Assembly: GCA_019095985.1 (NCBI GenBank) | Contig: CM032663.1 | Coordinates: 14,169,330 to 14,233,329 of the forward strand | Source: Streblospio benedicti | Taxonomy: Eukaryota > Annelida > Polychaeta > Spionida > Spionidae | Direction of reading: 5' to 3' | Length of the DNA: 64,000 nt | Shown: piece after piece, positions 22,955-35,900 of the stretch | Position numbering within the stretch: position 1 is the stretch's first letter | How the letters are laid out: each line of letters begins with the position of its first letter | Made by a program: the position numbers and the translations under genes | Notes under the pieces: generated by a model | Database searches by the model: none | Seen by the model: the letters and a program-made list of their open reading frames with translations, nothing else | What the model was told of the DNA's origin: nothing

Positions 22955-23341
22955 TTATTTGTTCTTTTTTCTTTGATGTCTCCATTTCGGATGTGGGGGA
23001 TTTGACACGTTATCGATAACATAGATGTTCGATGGTGTCTTCAATTTATGCTTGGTCAAGACGGATTTTAGTGCATTCATGTAATGTTCCACTTTTTCTG
23101 AGTTCATCTTCTTAAATGGCACACCCTCTATGTGTTTAGAATCCCAAAACTGATCACTCTGAGCCATATCACTCTGGTCTTTTTGGGAATGGTCCGCTTG
23201 AGACTGGTATTTTTCAATGTGTTTTGTTAAGAAAGTCAACATAACTGTGACAAAGAAGGCCACAAACAATAAAGCCAAAATGAAAGCCTGTTCGTTTTTC
23301 ACGGCTTTTATCTTTTTCCTTTTTGTCTTTTTCGTTGGCAT
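22955..23341 (-). CDS. Small single-pass membrane protein, unidentified
   Basis: A single intronless frame of 128 residues. The N-terminus is strongly basic (MPTKKTKRKKIKAVKNEQ), followed by one hydrophobic segment at about residues 20-40 (FILALLFVAFFVTVMLTFL) and a hydrophilic tail of about 88 residues with Gln/Asp/Ser-rich and Lys-rich parts and a basic end (HPKWRHQRKKNK). A basic N-terminus before a single transmembrane helix suggests a signal anchor with the tail in the lumen or outside. No signal-peptidase site is obvious. I do not recognise the family. The length, single membrane span and sharp charge asymmetry make it a plausible gene, but no second copy or conserved motif proves it. 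Confidence 0.55.
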   Translation of the reverse strand: MPTKKTKRKKIKAVKNEQAFILALLFVAFFVTVMLTFLTKHIEKYQSQADHSQKDQSDMAQSDQFWDSKHIEGVPFKKMNSEKVEHYMNALKSVLTKHKLKTPSNIYVIDNVSNPPHPKWRHQRKKNK

Positions 23342-24189
23342 TTTCTAACTGCTACCAAGTTGCATTAAAAATGTCCACATGATGGCCTTCATTACTCAAA
23401 TCAGGTCCAAATAGATAGTCAATTAGACCTAATGTCTGTTGTAATTTCACAGTCGTTTTAACAATCCAGTTTACTTTTTCTGATTCAAGGCACTTTTCAT
23501 CCTACTGTTGTTCATCTACCACATGGTGAAACTTCCTATGGACTAAATAGTTTTCCTAAAGTGAAAATATCCATTTTCACACCATGCATACATTTTTATA
23601 CTACAAACTTGAGGCATTGGAACAAGGCCACATTTGGCTGATACAATGCAACTCATGAAAGTTACATGTGACATACTAATGCATTGAAGGAAAAGCATTG
23701 CACCGCATCCATACATGACATGTCTTTATGCAATAAATCAACCATTGTCTTATTAATTGCAATGCTCAGTATTTTTTGCGAATAATGCATTGAGCATAGA
23801 ATAATGTGGATTATGGGGGCCCATAATTAATATACCTTATTATTTTGTGAGTTGCTTGTACAAAGTAACTACAGGCAATTGATTATTTCTAATGCCAGTG
23901 GTATTGTGAATACACTGAAAGCCCTAGTGTTATTTGCATTATTAATTCTACATTGTTCAGCTTAGACTCCTCAGCATTCATTTTAGAGTCGATGATTCCT
24001 TTTGTGTTAGGAAATTTTTTCGTATCTCCAACAATTCTTCAGCACAAATGACAAAATTACATGGCATAGAGTAATACATTATGCTATAACAACATTATGT
24101 TACAACATACAAATACAATATACAGCATATACATGTGCTTAATGTCCCCCCCCCCACTCCCCCGATCCGTGAGGGTGATATATACAATT

Positions 24190-24330
24190 TAATGAGAGTT
24201 GACATTTGGGGTTTTTAATTCATTGAGAATTGAGATTTGACCTTTCAGTTCATTGAGATCAATTAATTGAGATTTGAGAAAAGGGCTTTTACATTGAGAT
24301 TTGTAACATTAATTCATTGAGATTTTGAGA
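24190..24330. repeat. Degenerate tandem repeat with TTCATTGAGATTTGA units
   Basis: Variants of TTCATTGAGA(A/T)TTGA recur six or seven times at irregular spacing. No coding capacity. Confidence 0.6.
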
Positions 24331-24769
24331 GCAAGGGGTGGTTATATGATCTTATATACCCCTCATCTGTTACTAGACTTACTACCATTGTTGGTAAGAA
24401 TTTCAGAGAATGTTTAACCATGATAGACATGCAAACAGCGGCTAACTTTATTTGTGACGACTGACTGTCCTGGTGTACACGATACCGTTATGCTCATTCA
24501 TACGCGACTGTATTTTGCTCTCGTCTGAAGACAGATTACATGTTAAAATGGATGCAGGTGGTGGTTAAATTTACAGACCTTTATTATAACTAGTCTAACT
24601 CTAAATTTAACCATAGGTGGCAAAAACAGGAAATCACAACTAGAATTTCCTAGACTGCCTGGACAAGAGCAAACAAATCTCAGTTGTTGTTATATTAGGG
24701 AAGGTTGATTGTTTGAAGACCATATATATTTTATATGAGTTCGTTGAGCCCTAAAACATTGTAGAGGGT

Positions 24770-25115
24770 GCCGATGCCCTTTAAGTGGTTAGTGGGAAAT
24801 GGCCTTAGAATTAAGTGGGATATGGGAAAATGGCAAAACTTAAGTGGTTAGTGGGAATTTGGGCAATTAATTGGGAAGTGGGAAAATTACCAAAATTAAG
24901 TGGGAACAAATTCTAATTTTAGTGGGAAACTGTAAAAATATGCACCAGTGGAGGTCATGCACGTAAATTTATAACAATTTGAAATGGGTTGTTATAATAT
25001 CATGTCATTTTTTGTAAAAGAGAACAAAATGCTCATTAAAAGTACGCAATTTAGTGGGAAATGAAAATATTAAGTGGGAAGTGGGAAATGAGCTAAAATT
25101 TAGGTGGTAAGTGGG
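24770..25115. repeat. Interspersed repeat rich in AAGTGGGAAATGG units
   Basis: Many variants of TTAAGTGG(T/G)(T/A)AGTGGGAA occur in two blocks (24778-24930 and 25050-25115) separated by unrelated sequence, ending in a C-rich patch near 25125. It looks like one dispersed element with internal repetition. Confidence 0.55.
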
Positions 25116-26981
25116 ATCAGGAACCCCCCCGCCCCCATCTAGACCCTCATTATAATTATATACCTCAACATTAGTGCTAATGTTTAATCATTATACATTT
25201 TCACCACATCTTTCCCTGCGGCAGATACAAATTTTGGGAGGGGGAGGGTCGCATTTAACTGATCTCATGGATTTCGTATGTGGAGTCCATGGTGGATATG
25301 AAACAGATACACATGTACACACGCACACGCACAAACGCGCGCACACACACTCATTGAAAATCAAATATTTTACACCGCCCCCCCCAACTAGATACCAGTT
25401 AGGCGTGACTGTATATATGTTTTGCAGTTAATATTTACATAGGATGCGCTTAATTGTTTGTGGGCAATCTCTTCTAAGTATATTCCCGTGTTGATAAAAG
25501 TTACAAATCGCCAACAGACCACGGACTTCAAGTGATGACGTCTACCCGAAAAATCGGCAGCAAGATAGAGCATTCCAGAAAGTCCTCATTCATGTTCGCA
25601 GACGGTGCTTGCTGTTTTTGCCGGCGCGGATCGATTTTTGCTCTACTTGCACTCATTAAACGCTACCTATTCGCTTCCTGCAACTCCTATACAATGACAA
25701 TTTCTTGGTGGGGGTTGAAATTACCAAACTTTATTAATTTTCAATACAACTATATGTACTTGCATGTATGTATTAGGCCCATTTTGATTTATTAAAATTC
25801 GAGGAAGTGGATGAAATGATGTCATAATGGTTTCGTGTTTTCACCCCACCCTCACCTCCACAGGCCATACTAAATGGCAAACTCCTTTGATGCCATTCTG
25901 TCATCTCGGGTACATGTTGTCTATGCAATGCGGGCAAATTGATTCTTGGTCTACGGCCATTTTATACACGTTGTAGACTACACATATTTCAGTGTTCCAA
26001 TTTCTATCCTTGGATTAAACTGCATCTTTCATTTTGCTTAATTAGACCTACGTTGCAAGCATAGCCATTACTTTTTTATTGCATTTTTCTCTTTCCTGTA
26101 AGCCTTCATAAATTTAAAGAGACTTAGAAAACTGTGAATCGCCATATTATAAAGACATGCCATGGTACCTGTAATGGACCCACATTTGACATGGTTGAAG
26201 TCTCAGTACTTTTACATCCTGATTGGCTTGGCACTGCAAGACGTTCCAGCTAAAACGAGCTGCTTGGATGAGGGGTTACATTCACTAACTTGTAAATTCA
26301 ATATTAAGCACGGAAATAAGTGAGGATGTTTCAAGTTGTGTCTTATTTTCCAAGGGGCAATCTAGTGGGTTGACATACACGCCTAGTTGCATCTGGAACA
26401 TTTGTGTACAGTCGTTCAACTTTCTACTGTAAAGGAATTCTTGCTAGCGATGTATCCATAACAAGAGCGCCAACAAACAGTAATTACATCCATATCCCCG
26501 TACTGGACCACAGATCCCTCGATAACCCATCATAATAATTGCTTTTGCTGACTAAAACAAAAGATCAAATATGTACTTATAGAAATCTCAAGTTTCCTCT
26601 TTTGTTTCCAATAACTCGTGAACCTAAACAAAGTGCTTCTTCCCCACCGCTCTACCGGAAATATTGCAAAAGCTAATGCTGCTCAACAACAATCTGAGTT
26701 TTATGACTAACACGTTTATTGGATTTCGTCTGGCTGTTTGGTTGTTTATTGAAGGTATAATAAAATGTTTCCGCTTCTATTTCCGGCAGCCATTTTGAAC
26801 TCCGGCGCGTCAAGTCGGTTGGGGAGTTTTTACGAGGATGTCACGCGTTTCAGACGACACAACATACACGTTTTTCTACAGAGGATACTCTGAACTTGAT
26901 TTCGCAACATTGTAAGCACAATATTATAACGCCTTAACTGCAAGTGTCTCTACGACAAGACGTAATAAAACTTTAACTAAC

Positions 26982-29900
26982 ATGGCAATGGATGGACGTT
27001 TTTGGACTTTTAGTGGCGAGAAAGGGGACGAAGACGACTTTTTCAAATCTTGCTACGATTACGGAGCTCATTACCAAACGGTAAAACATTTTAATAATGT
27101 ATTTTTTTATTATGGTCATCCGTTTAACTACAGAACAAGATCTCATTTAAGACCGCCCAATGTCTGGCATCTAGAGGTCTCAATAGAGGTCGTCCCTGCA
27201 TGGATGTTCATGGTATTTTTATGGAGGTAGTCTCAAAGGAGAGGTGGTCTTAAATGGAGGTTCTACTGTAATACAAGTGTCTGACATTCACGATTACTGA
27301 AGCTTAGCATTGTAGTCTTTGCTTGTAGTGTTTCATTATTGTTTAGTTGCAGAGTCACATTCCCCAAATTTATGCCTACCTTATTGCCCTAAAATAGAGG
27401 CGCATGTCGCTCTCGGTTTTTTTACAAATCACCCTACAGCAGAACATTCAAATAGACCATCTCTGTAAGGAGACCACACTATTAGAGCACCCAATAGTAA
27501 GACCATTTCGCACAGCCCCGAGCCTATAGTCCCCAATAAACAGATCACCACAAACCCCCATTGAGAGACCACCTGTCTATTTAGACATCCAATTAAGAGC
27601 ACCTTTATACGAAGAGCACGTTTACAATAACACAAGTTCTCCTGATCTCAAGCCCCAAGAAACAGACCACCTTTACCACCTTAAATGCCCATCAAGAAAC
27701 CGCCTGCGCTTTGAGACTACTTTAGGCCAATCCCAAGAGCGTTATTGATAGAGTGGTGTCGACTGTGCTTCTACAACAAACGTTTTCAGGACTTCGGCTA
27801 TGACACCAAACCCATCTTGTCCGCCAATGACGCCCGCCCCTCCCCAGAGGACGAGGCGGAGAGGCGGCGGCGCGGCCTCAGCCAGCTGCCCAGCTTCCAC
27901 GAGTTCACGCAGCAGACGACAATGCACGGCATCGCGTACGTGTTCGAGGGCCGCTTCCGGGTGCGCAGGTGAGATACAGAGTCACATAGGATGATTTTGA
28001 GGGAAGTGGAGGGGGGGGTAGGGGGCGCACGCCTCCTTAACCCACTTTATCTTCATAGTTTTCTTTTGGCATGATCGCTATCGATCGCGAGTACGAAACA
28101 CCATTCTTATCTGTTCGAGCTTATCACTTATTGAAAGTGAACATTGACTTTGAAGGCTGTGTGAATGGGAAAGCCGTGAAACCTACGATGACGAAACACA
28201 TAAGATCAATTAAGTGCCACCCACTCCTTTTCTGAAAACTTGGATCTGGCAATGTACAGAGATACCGAGTAGTGTGTTCTTAGGGAACGATCATAAATAA
28301 CGATACCCTGGGGGTCGTCCATTTTGTGGGGCTCGAAGAAAAAGTTAACCGACCCCCCCATCAACATTTTAAGAAGTTGAGTGACACCCCCCATCCGCTA
28401 AAGAAAAAGTCCGCTATATAGTCATTGCATTGCTAAAAGAAAATATTTGAAAAAATATACCATTGCGTGATAAAAAAGTTCAGCGACCCCCAAAAAATGA
28501 ATCAGAAAAGTTGGACGACCCCCCCAGATTTTTGGACGACCCTCCCCGGTATCATTATTTATGATCGTTCCCTTATAGGCTCACTGAAACGAGCAAGCGT
28601 GTATGCATTTCTAATTATTTATCTAGACACTAATCACTTTTGTAATTTCTTAACGTTGGTATTTGTGATAAATCTTGGCTACACTTAATCGTGAAAACTG
28701 CAGAGAGACCTGTAGTGGCTACAGTCTCGTGGCGGCGTCTAACCAAATTATTAAAAGCTTAGGCTACATCCGGCAGTAGGCCCTATTGCATCCCTACGGT
28801 CTGTCAAGTGCCACAAACTCCTGAATAACTTATGTGAATCAGTGCGCGTCCATGCAGTGCTAAACTACGTTCGTCGCGAGGCATACGGCGGTAGTAGCAA
28901 AAGTGTAGAAAGGTTTTAAATGTTAGACTTCCATCACGACCAACAGTAGCCTAGCCGTAGGTAGGCTTACGGAGCCAGTTCGTTAGGCCGTACGTTATTA
29001 TCCGCCGTAGACACCGCACACACGGAAGAGAACTTGCTGTCAAAACGCCCGAACTGCCGCTTGTGCCACTCAGTGATGGATCCAGGATTCGAAGGGGGGC
29101 GGTGCTTGAAATTTTTGTTTCGCGTGGCAGAGAGCCGTGGACGGAGATTTTGATGACTCAAAGGGGTAGTTATATAAAGATAACAATATAAAAACAACAA
29201 TTTCAAAATACAAACTAAACATAATATATTTTCATCAGAGATTAAGAGAATGCGGGTGGGGGCATGAATGTCAGCAGGGGCGGATCCAGCATTTTGAGTT
29301 AGTGGGGGGAGGGGGGCACAACTGTGTCAACTGGGGCCGCTTAAGGGGGGGGACCCGGGGGGCAAAGCCTTCCGGAAGCTAGAGTGCATTGGTAATTTAG
29401 AGGTGTCTAGAGCGGTGCTCACTAACAATGATAAGAAACAATTCATCTACTTTAATAATCTACTATCTAACAATGAACACTGGGTGTTGATTATCAGGGA
29501 GCCATCCGCTTTTGGGGTTTGTGTTATGCTACAATGATGTTAATGTTTAAATGTTGTTTTTTGTTTCTTTTTAAAATTAAATTTATTTTTTATCTTTATT
29601 CATTTTTAAAGGGGGGGGCCCCCCAAATCTGCCCCTGGTTGGGGAATATGCTTGAGAGTTGGCACATGAGGGAAAAATGTATCTTGAGAGAAAGCTGGGG
29701 TTTGAGAGGTTTCTGAGTATATGGCTGAGGGGTGGGGGTGGGGCGCTTGGTTTGAGAGAAAAACAAGAGCATGAGAGAATGAGCTAGGGGCTTGTGAGTA
29801 TATGGCGCGGAGTGGGTTTGAGAGATGGCGGTGGCGTGTGAGAGTATGGGGAGGAGGGGGGTGGACCTTGGCTTGAAAGAATTCCAGAGAAAGGGAGGGG

Positions 29901-32900
29901 GGGGATGGGAGGCTTTTTTTAGTAAATGGCTGGGGTGGGGGTGGGGGTTTGGTTTGAATGAGATGAGGGGGGGGCGCTTGTGAATATATGCTTGAGGGGT
30001 AAGGGGTAACTTGAGAGAAAGTGAGGGCTTGAGAGAATGGGCGGCTTATGGCAGGGAGTGGGCTTGAGAGATGGCGGCGGCTTGTGAGAGTAGGGGGGTA
30101 GGGGGCTTGAGACAAGGTGAGAGCTTGAGAGAAGGAGGGGGGGGCTTGTGAGTATATGGCTGACGGGGAGGGGATGGCTTGGCTTGAGAGAAGGTAGGAG
30201 CTTGAGAGGGGGGGGAGAGCTTATGTTAGTGGGGCAGGGGAGACTGAGAGAAGGCGGGGGGGCCTTGTGTGATTATAGCATATAGGGTTGTGGGGTTGGG
30301 GCCTGAGAGATTTGAGTATATGGATTTGAGAGTATATGTATGGGGGATTATGAGTATAGGTAAGGGGGATGGGGTGTGTGACTTGTGAGACACTTACAAA
30401 AGATTGGAAAGAGGGTAGGTTCACGTGCGTTAGGGAAAAGAGTTTGAGACCGCGCACGTGTGCGCGCGCGTGTGTGTGTGTGGGGGGTGGGTGGTGGTGG
30501 TGGTGGTGCTTAAGCCCCCCAAGCCCCCTGGATCCATCGCTGCCACTAGCTTAAGCAATTAGTGCACAAATAGTTAATGACCATTTGTTACAATCCTGTT
30601 TTCCTCCATAATTCTTTGATATTATATTGATACTATAGTGATACTATTATTGTTTCGGAGTGCATTCATCTCCGGTCCCCATCCTGTAAGTTTTCAAGGA
30701 TTAATATTCGTGACTCTCTGACTGGGGCTTAAAGCCATGGGCACCAGCATAGGAAAAGTGGTGGTCGATAAATGTAATGTTTTACTACCACAAGACATAT
30801 ATGTTACATAATTAGCAGTTGTCTCATCGATTGTTAGCCTTCATTTGACTACTTCTACATTAATTGCTTATATTCAGGTGACTACTAGTACATGTGCACA
30901 GTAGAGACTCAAATTCAGCGCTCTCTATCGAGAACACCTTTTGAAATAAGACCATATTTCATAGAGACTAACCTTATTTAATAGACCGTCATGGTCTTTC
31001 GTTAAGAGCGCACCTCTCTGTATCGACCACTTGAAATCAGCCACTGGACTATCTGAATTGAGAGGTTGTAACGGATTAACGGGTAAATCAAGAAACAGAT
31101 GGACATAATCCATATCTTTCACGGCTGGTGTAAATGTTTTTTGAATTTGTCTGCCCAATTTCATCAACAGTAGAACCTCACTAGTAAGTCAAGCAAACTT
31201 CGTGTCTTCTCATAACTGAGGTAGTCTTGAGGTCGCAAAACCGATATTTATTATAGCTTTATTATAGCCTTCTTATCGATATCTGGAGATTGTCATGGAT
31301 AATCATCAAGGAAATGTATCAAATGACACGACGTTAGATCTACTCCTTAGTCCTTAAGTCGAGAACAAACCCGAAGGGCAAACTGTGGTCAATGAGTTGA
31401 ATTCCGGTCGCATGAGAGATCAGAAACTTGGTCAAGGTTGACTGAGTGAAATGAATTATGAGCGTCTCTTTATATAGAATATAGCAATATTGGACATGGG
31501 CGGCAGAATGCGCAAAACAAGTTACAGTCAATAGTAACTTGCGAACGCTATGTTACTGTAGAACCCCAAATTACAGCCACTAGGAGTCAACCTCTATAAT
31601 GAGACCACGTCTATAGTAATGAAACCATTTGCACGGTCCCAAAGCTTAAAAATCACATAAGACAATATCACAATCCCACCACTCTATTATGAACACTCGA
31701 GTCCAACTCTCCGGGTGGTCTTATTAGTGAAGTTATTTTGAAGGAAGACTTATGCAAGCGTGTTTCATTGATATATATAAATAAGGTCAAAATGAGGTAC
31801 AGCTGGATGATCTAGCACCATTCTGGGCTCATACACCCGACTTCAAATATAGACTTCCGGGCGGGGGCCTTTTACCGAGCCGGATTGAATTACTCTTGTC
31901 CGAAACCAGCCAGTACTATCAACTGAAATAATTACCATTGCCATCATTTTTCTGGTCGATTCAAATGTATTTGTCACTTGTGCTCATCAGACGCAGTGTA
32001 ATATCTTCCAATGCAAAGCCGAACTGATATAGTGGACTGCAACGTTCCATTCTGGTGAAAAGTAATGACCTCTTCTTGGTCACATTATCCATGTACGGCG
32101 GGCTGGTCAAAGCTGATATATGGTGAGACGTAATTGCCGGTGTCGGATGTTGATGCGGTATACGGTGACTGACGTGAACTAGTTAACCACACGAACCTCG
32201 TCTATCTTGGTCACCTGTCAACGTATCTGGGAGAGTAATTCTCCAAACAACATCTACAATTTGAGCCTCTTCTATTACTGCTTGACCCAACGCAATACTT
32301 ATTATATACACAGGGCTCTCATTTCAATAGTCAATATGCAAGGTAATGTATTAATATGATTTGCTCTGATTTGAGTGTGCTATCATAACTAGCGTAGCTC
32401 ATCAGCCATTAACTTAAAATGTGGAGCACTGACACTGGTAGTGTTGGTTGAAACAATATATGAAAAAAATACTAGACTTGTGTTTTAGTGGGTGCTTCCT
32501 TGAACGAGTTGATAGCCAGCTGGACTCGTGGCCAGAGAGTCGTGTGACCGAGTCCAAATTAGGTCAGGTTGTGCGTGAGTGTCCCGGGTGGGTGTTGAGC
32601 AGAGGGTTCCCATTGCTGTTCCGATAACAAGTTTAAATGGGGACACTATGGAGAGAATACTCATCAGTTGGGATACTATGTGTGAAACATTCACATATAT
32701 GTGCTCATAAAGATTTATTAGAAAGATTACTTATACCCACTGTGTCCACGCTGTTTCAGGATCCTGTGGCTGTTGGTTGTTGGTGTCTGCTGGGCGATAC
32801 TGGTGATGCAGGTGAGATTCTAGACGGAAATAACATTTTGAAATATATCATTTACAATAAAAAATCTTTTTGAATAGTATTACTGTCTGATGTGATTGGT

Positions 32901-35900
32901 ATATGTGCTCATAATCTAATTGGAGGAAAAATGAAACCAACTGCTCTATATGAAGGCTTGGGACCGTGAAAATTGCTCGTAATATAGAGGCGGTCTCAAT
33001 AGAGTGGCGGTCTTAATAGGAGGCTTTTACTATGTAACTGGTAACAAGACCTAGACATAACCGTCTCATGTCGTCTGCTGTCAGTTGGGGCAGCGCGCGG
33101 CAGACTACTTCCTGTACGGCACCATGGTTGACGTGCAGCTCGTGTACGCCGCCAGCGTGGCCTTCCCCGCCGTGACGCTGTGCAACCAGAACAACTACAG
33201 GTACACGGGCACTATCTACTTTTGTAGGCAGATCCAGGGGTTGGGGGTGGGGTAGGTTGGGTCGGATGAGATACGTGCACCCATGTCTTTCACACTCGAA
33301 GTTTTATTTTTTATGTTTTTTTTTGGCAGCTTTTCGACCCTCCGCGAGTACCAAACCCATCAGAGGCTGTGGGTGCGCCCCCACCCTCCTTCTCGAAAAC
33401 CTGGATCTGCGAGTAGATCTACTATTATGATCATTGCTGGGGTTGGGCACAGTTCACCACGAAAGATGGTCGTGTTAGACCGTGTGTTCAATTAGAGTTC
33501 TAAATCATTGCTTGCTTTTAAATGTCATGTACGAAAACACTACACCATCAGCTACATCTTTGCCAATATTTACTCTCCCCCCAGAACGAGCAAGGCGGTA
33601 GAGTATGATCTGTACTACTTCTTGGATGAGATCTACAGCGTAGAGAACAGCTCGAGCGTGAACCTCAGCAAGTACCACCTTGACGGCGTGGACACGAAGG
33701 CCTTCCTCGAGGACTCGGCCCACCAGCTCACCGACTTCATTGACAGGTGATCCAAATTTTCAGAACTCAAGGGGGGAGGTGCGCAACCAGTGAATGTCAT
33801 GGTATTCTTAAGCCTTACTCGACAAAGCTCTTGGAGTTGCACATACATACACGTAGTAGAATATTTTGGGCAAAAAGGCCAGGAGATGTACCGGCACCGT
33901 CTTCGATCTGCCAGTGAGTAGGTATGCATGCGGCATAGATACAACCACAGAACATTTTTTGTTTGTTTTGGTCATAACATTATTAGTTGTACGTTTTGTC
34001 TAACCAGTCTACACATAGTATTATAATAGATTGTATATTGTACATAAACGCGGTGATCGGTTGAAACTAACTGCAGGCCCGAGATTATCTTTTCCTAAAG
34101 AAGTGATGGTTCATTTTCATCTTTTCGCGAGCAATCGCCCCATGGATATGATTCAGCTGAACCACCCTAACCATCGCTGAAAGAGGGCCCGGACCAGCTC
34201 AAACGTTAACCCCATATCCAAATTCAGAAGCGAGGGGTGGAGAGTATTTTCACATCAAAAATTTAATTTTCATGTTTTTTTGCATCTCCGTATCCCCATG
34301 AGCCATTGCTAGTGCGATCGTAATAAAACCCTGTAAATGCGCCTCCACCCCTCATTCCTGATCAGGGACGGATCCAGCGGGGGGGGGGGGGCTCGGGGGG
34401 CTCTAGCCCCCCGCCTGCCATATTAGCCTTAAAGCCCCCCCGCCCCTACAATTTAGCCCCCGCCCCCCTTTCCCCACCAAAATACTTCATTTTCATAGGG
34501 TTTTTCATAAAATCCCGTAAGTGAGCCCCCCCTTTCCTTATGTTTTCCTTACGTCCCTTTTCCAAAAACCTGGATCTGCCCCCACGCACGGACAAATCCG
34601 CCCCCCCCACTCTCAAAATTTGAAAATTAGCCCCCCAGCTCTCAAAATTTGAAAATTAGCCCCCCCCCCGCTCTCAAAATTTGAAAATTAGCCCCCCGGG
34701 TCTCAAATTTCTGAGTCCGTCCCTGCTAATTAAAGTACTGGATCTGGCATTGAACCATTCCCCATGTTTCCACCTGCTTACAGCTGTTCTTGGAAGGGCG
34801 AGCCGTGCAATCTGACGCGGGATTTCGTGGTCACGAACACGGACATGGGGGTCTGCTACACGTTCAACTCCGGCAAAAATCAGCCTCAGTACGATGCCAC
34901 AGAATCAGGTAGTTTAGATTTTTTAAATATGAATCAAGATATAATAATTGCTGATATGTTTTATATATTTAGTTGCAGTGTATAGCCTAGATGATGTAAT
35001 TACATTCATTATGTTTATATTCCTTAATTCTATTCATACACAACTAAAACAAAGATAAAGAAAAAAATTAATAGTATGTCAATTGAAAAACACACACATA
35101 ACTTTTCGTTGGAACACCCTTACCTTCACACCACTGATGACGTCGTATTTCACTCGAACCCCCCACCCCCATTATCTTTATTCTCAGAACCTACACCAGC
35201 CCTCTCCGCGATGACGTCATTTGTGAACGATCCCTAACCATTATTATGGTCTATAGTAGGCTAGAGTATGGTGTTTACATATTCAGTTATATAAAGAGCT
35301 TGCACAGCGACCGATCAAATTGAACATAGTCTTTGAACCTCGGCCTTGGTTGATTGACCCATAAAAGAAGAAGTGTGCAGTCACCATTCAATTATTACGT
35401 TTCATTGCCCGGAGGCCAGTGAAGGTTGCTGGAGGGTCTCATACTTGACCATCCCTTTGATATGTAAAAAAGAAAAAATCTATCAGAAATCTGGTTGAAT
35501 GCTGACTTTGTTTACGTATAATAGCACCCACATTCAATACTGCCATCATGAATGCTTCCGGTGTTAATGCACGATGTGTAAATCTGGAATATACAAGACA
35601 AATTTGGTTTCTAAAAGAATTTACTACCATTGATTTTTCAAGTAGTTATCAAGGCACCACGAGTGCATCATTATTAATTTTTGGAATAGTTATTCACGAG
35701 GGATTCGTACTAGATCTTTTTTTTTATCTTTCACACATCAATTTTTGTGAATGCCAAATGCATTGATGAAATATTAGTACAATGGGCAAATCTGCACCCC
35801 CGTTTCCTTGAATGAGCTGATTGTGTCGGAATCTTGAATCGTATGTTTTTTCCGGTCCTGCAAAACAAAATAGACGTCAGTTCAACAACATATAGTGGTC

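Larger units (their letters stand above)
23342..26981. other. Intergenic region between the small membrane-protein gene and the DEG/ENaC gene
   Basis: No supported gene. It holds two degenerate repeats (24190-24330 and 24770-25115) and a short (AC)n-rich patch at about 25311-25360. The DEG/ENaC promoter should be at the right end; no core element is clear. Confidence 0.45.

Noticed and set aside
24190-25115. CRISPR-like or satellite array
   Set aside because: Units are irregular in length and spacing and decayed; this is animal DNA.
29606-30115. 169-codon proline-rich minus-strand frame
   Set aside because: It is the shadow of the G-rich minisatellite; composition alone explains it.
35100-35240. 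Possible further element with GATGACGTCA motifs
   Set aside because: The two GATGACGTC sites and the GAACGATCCCTAA end hint at an inverted repeat, but the arms do not pair well enough.
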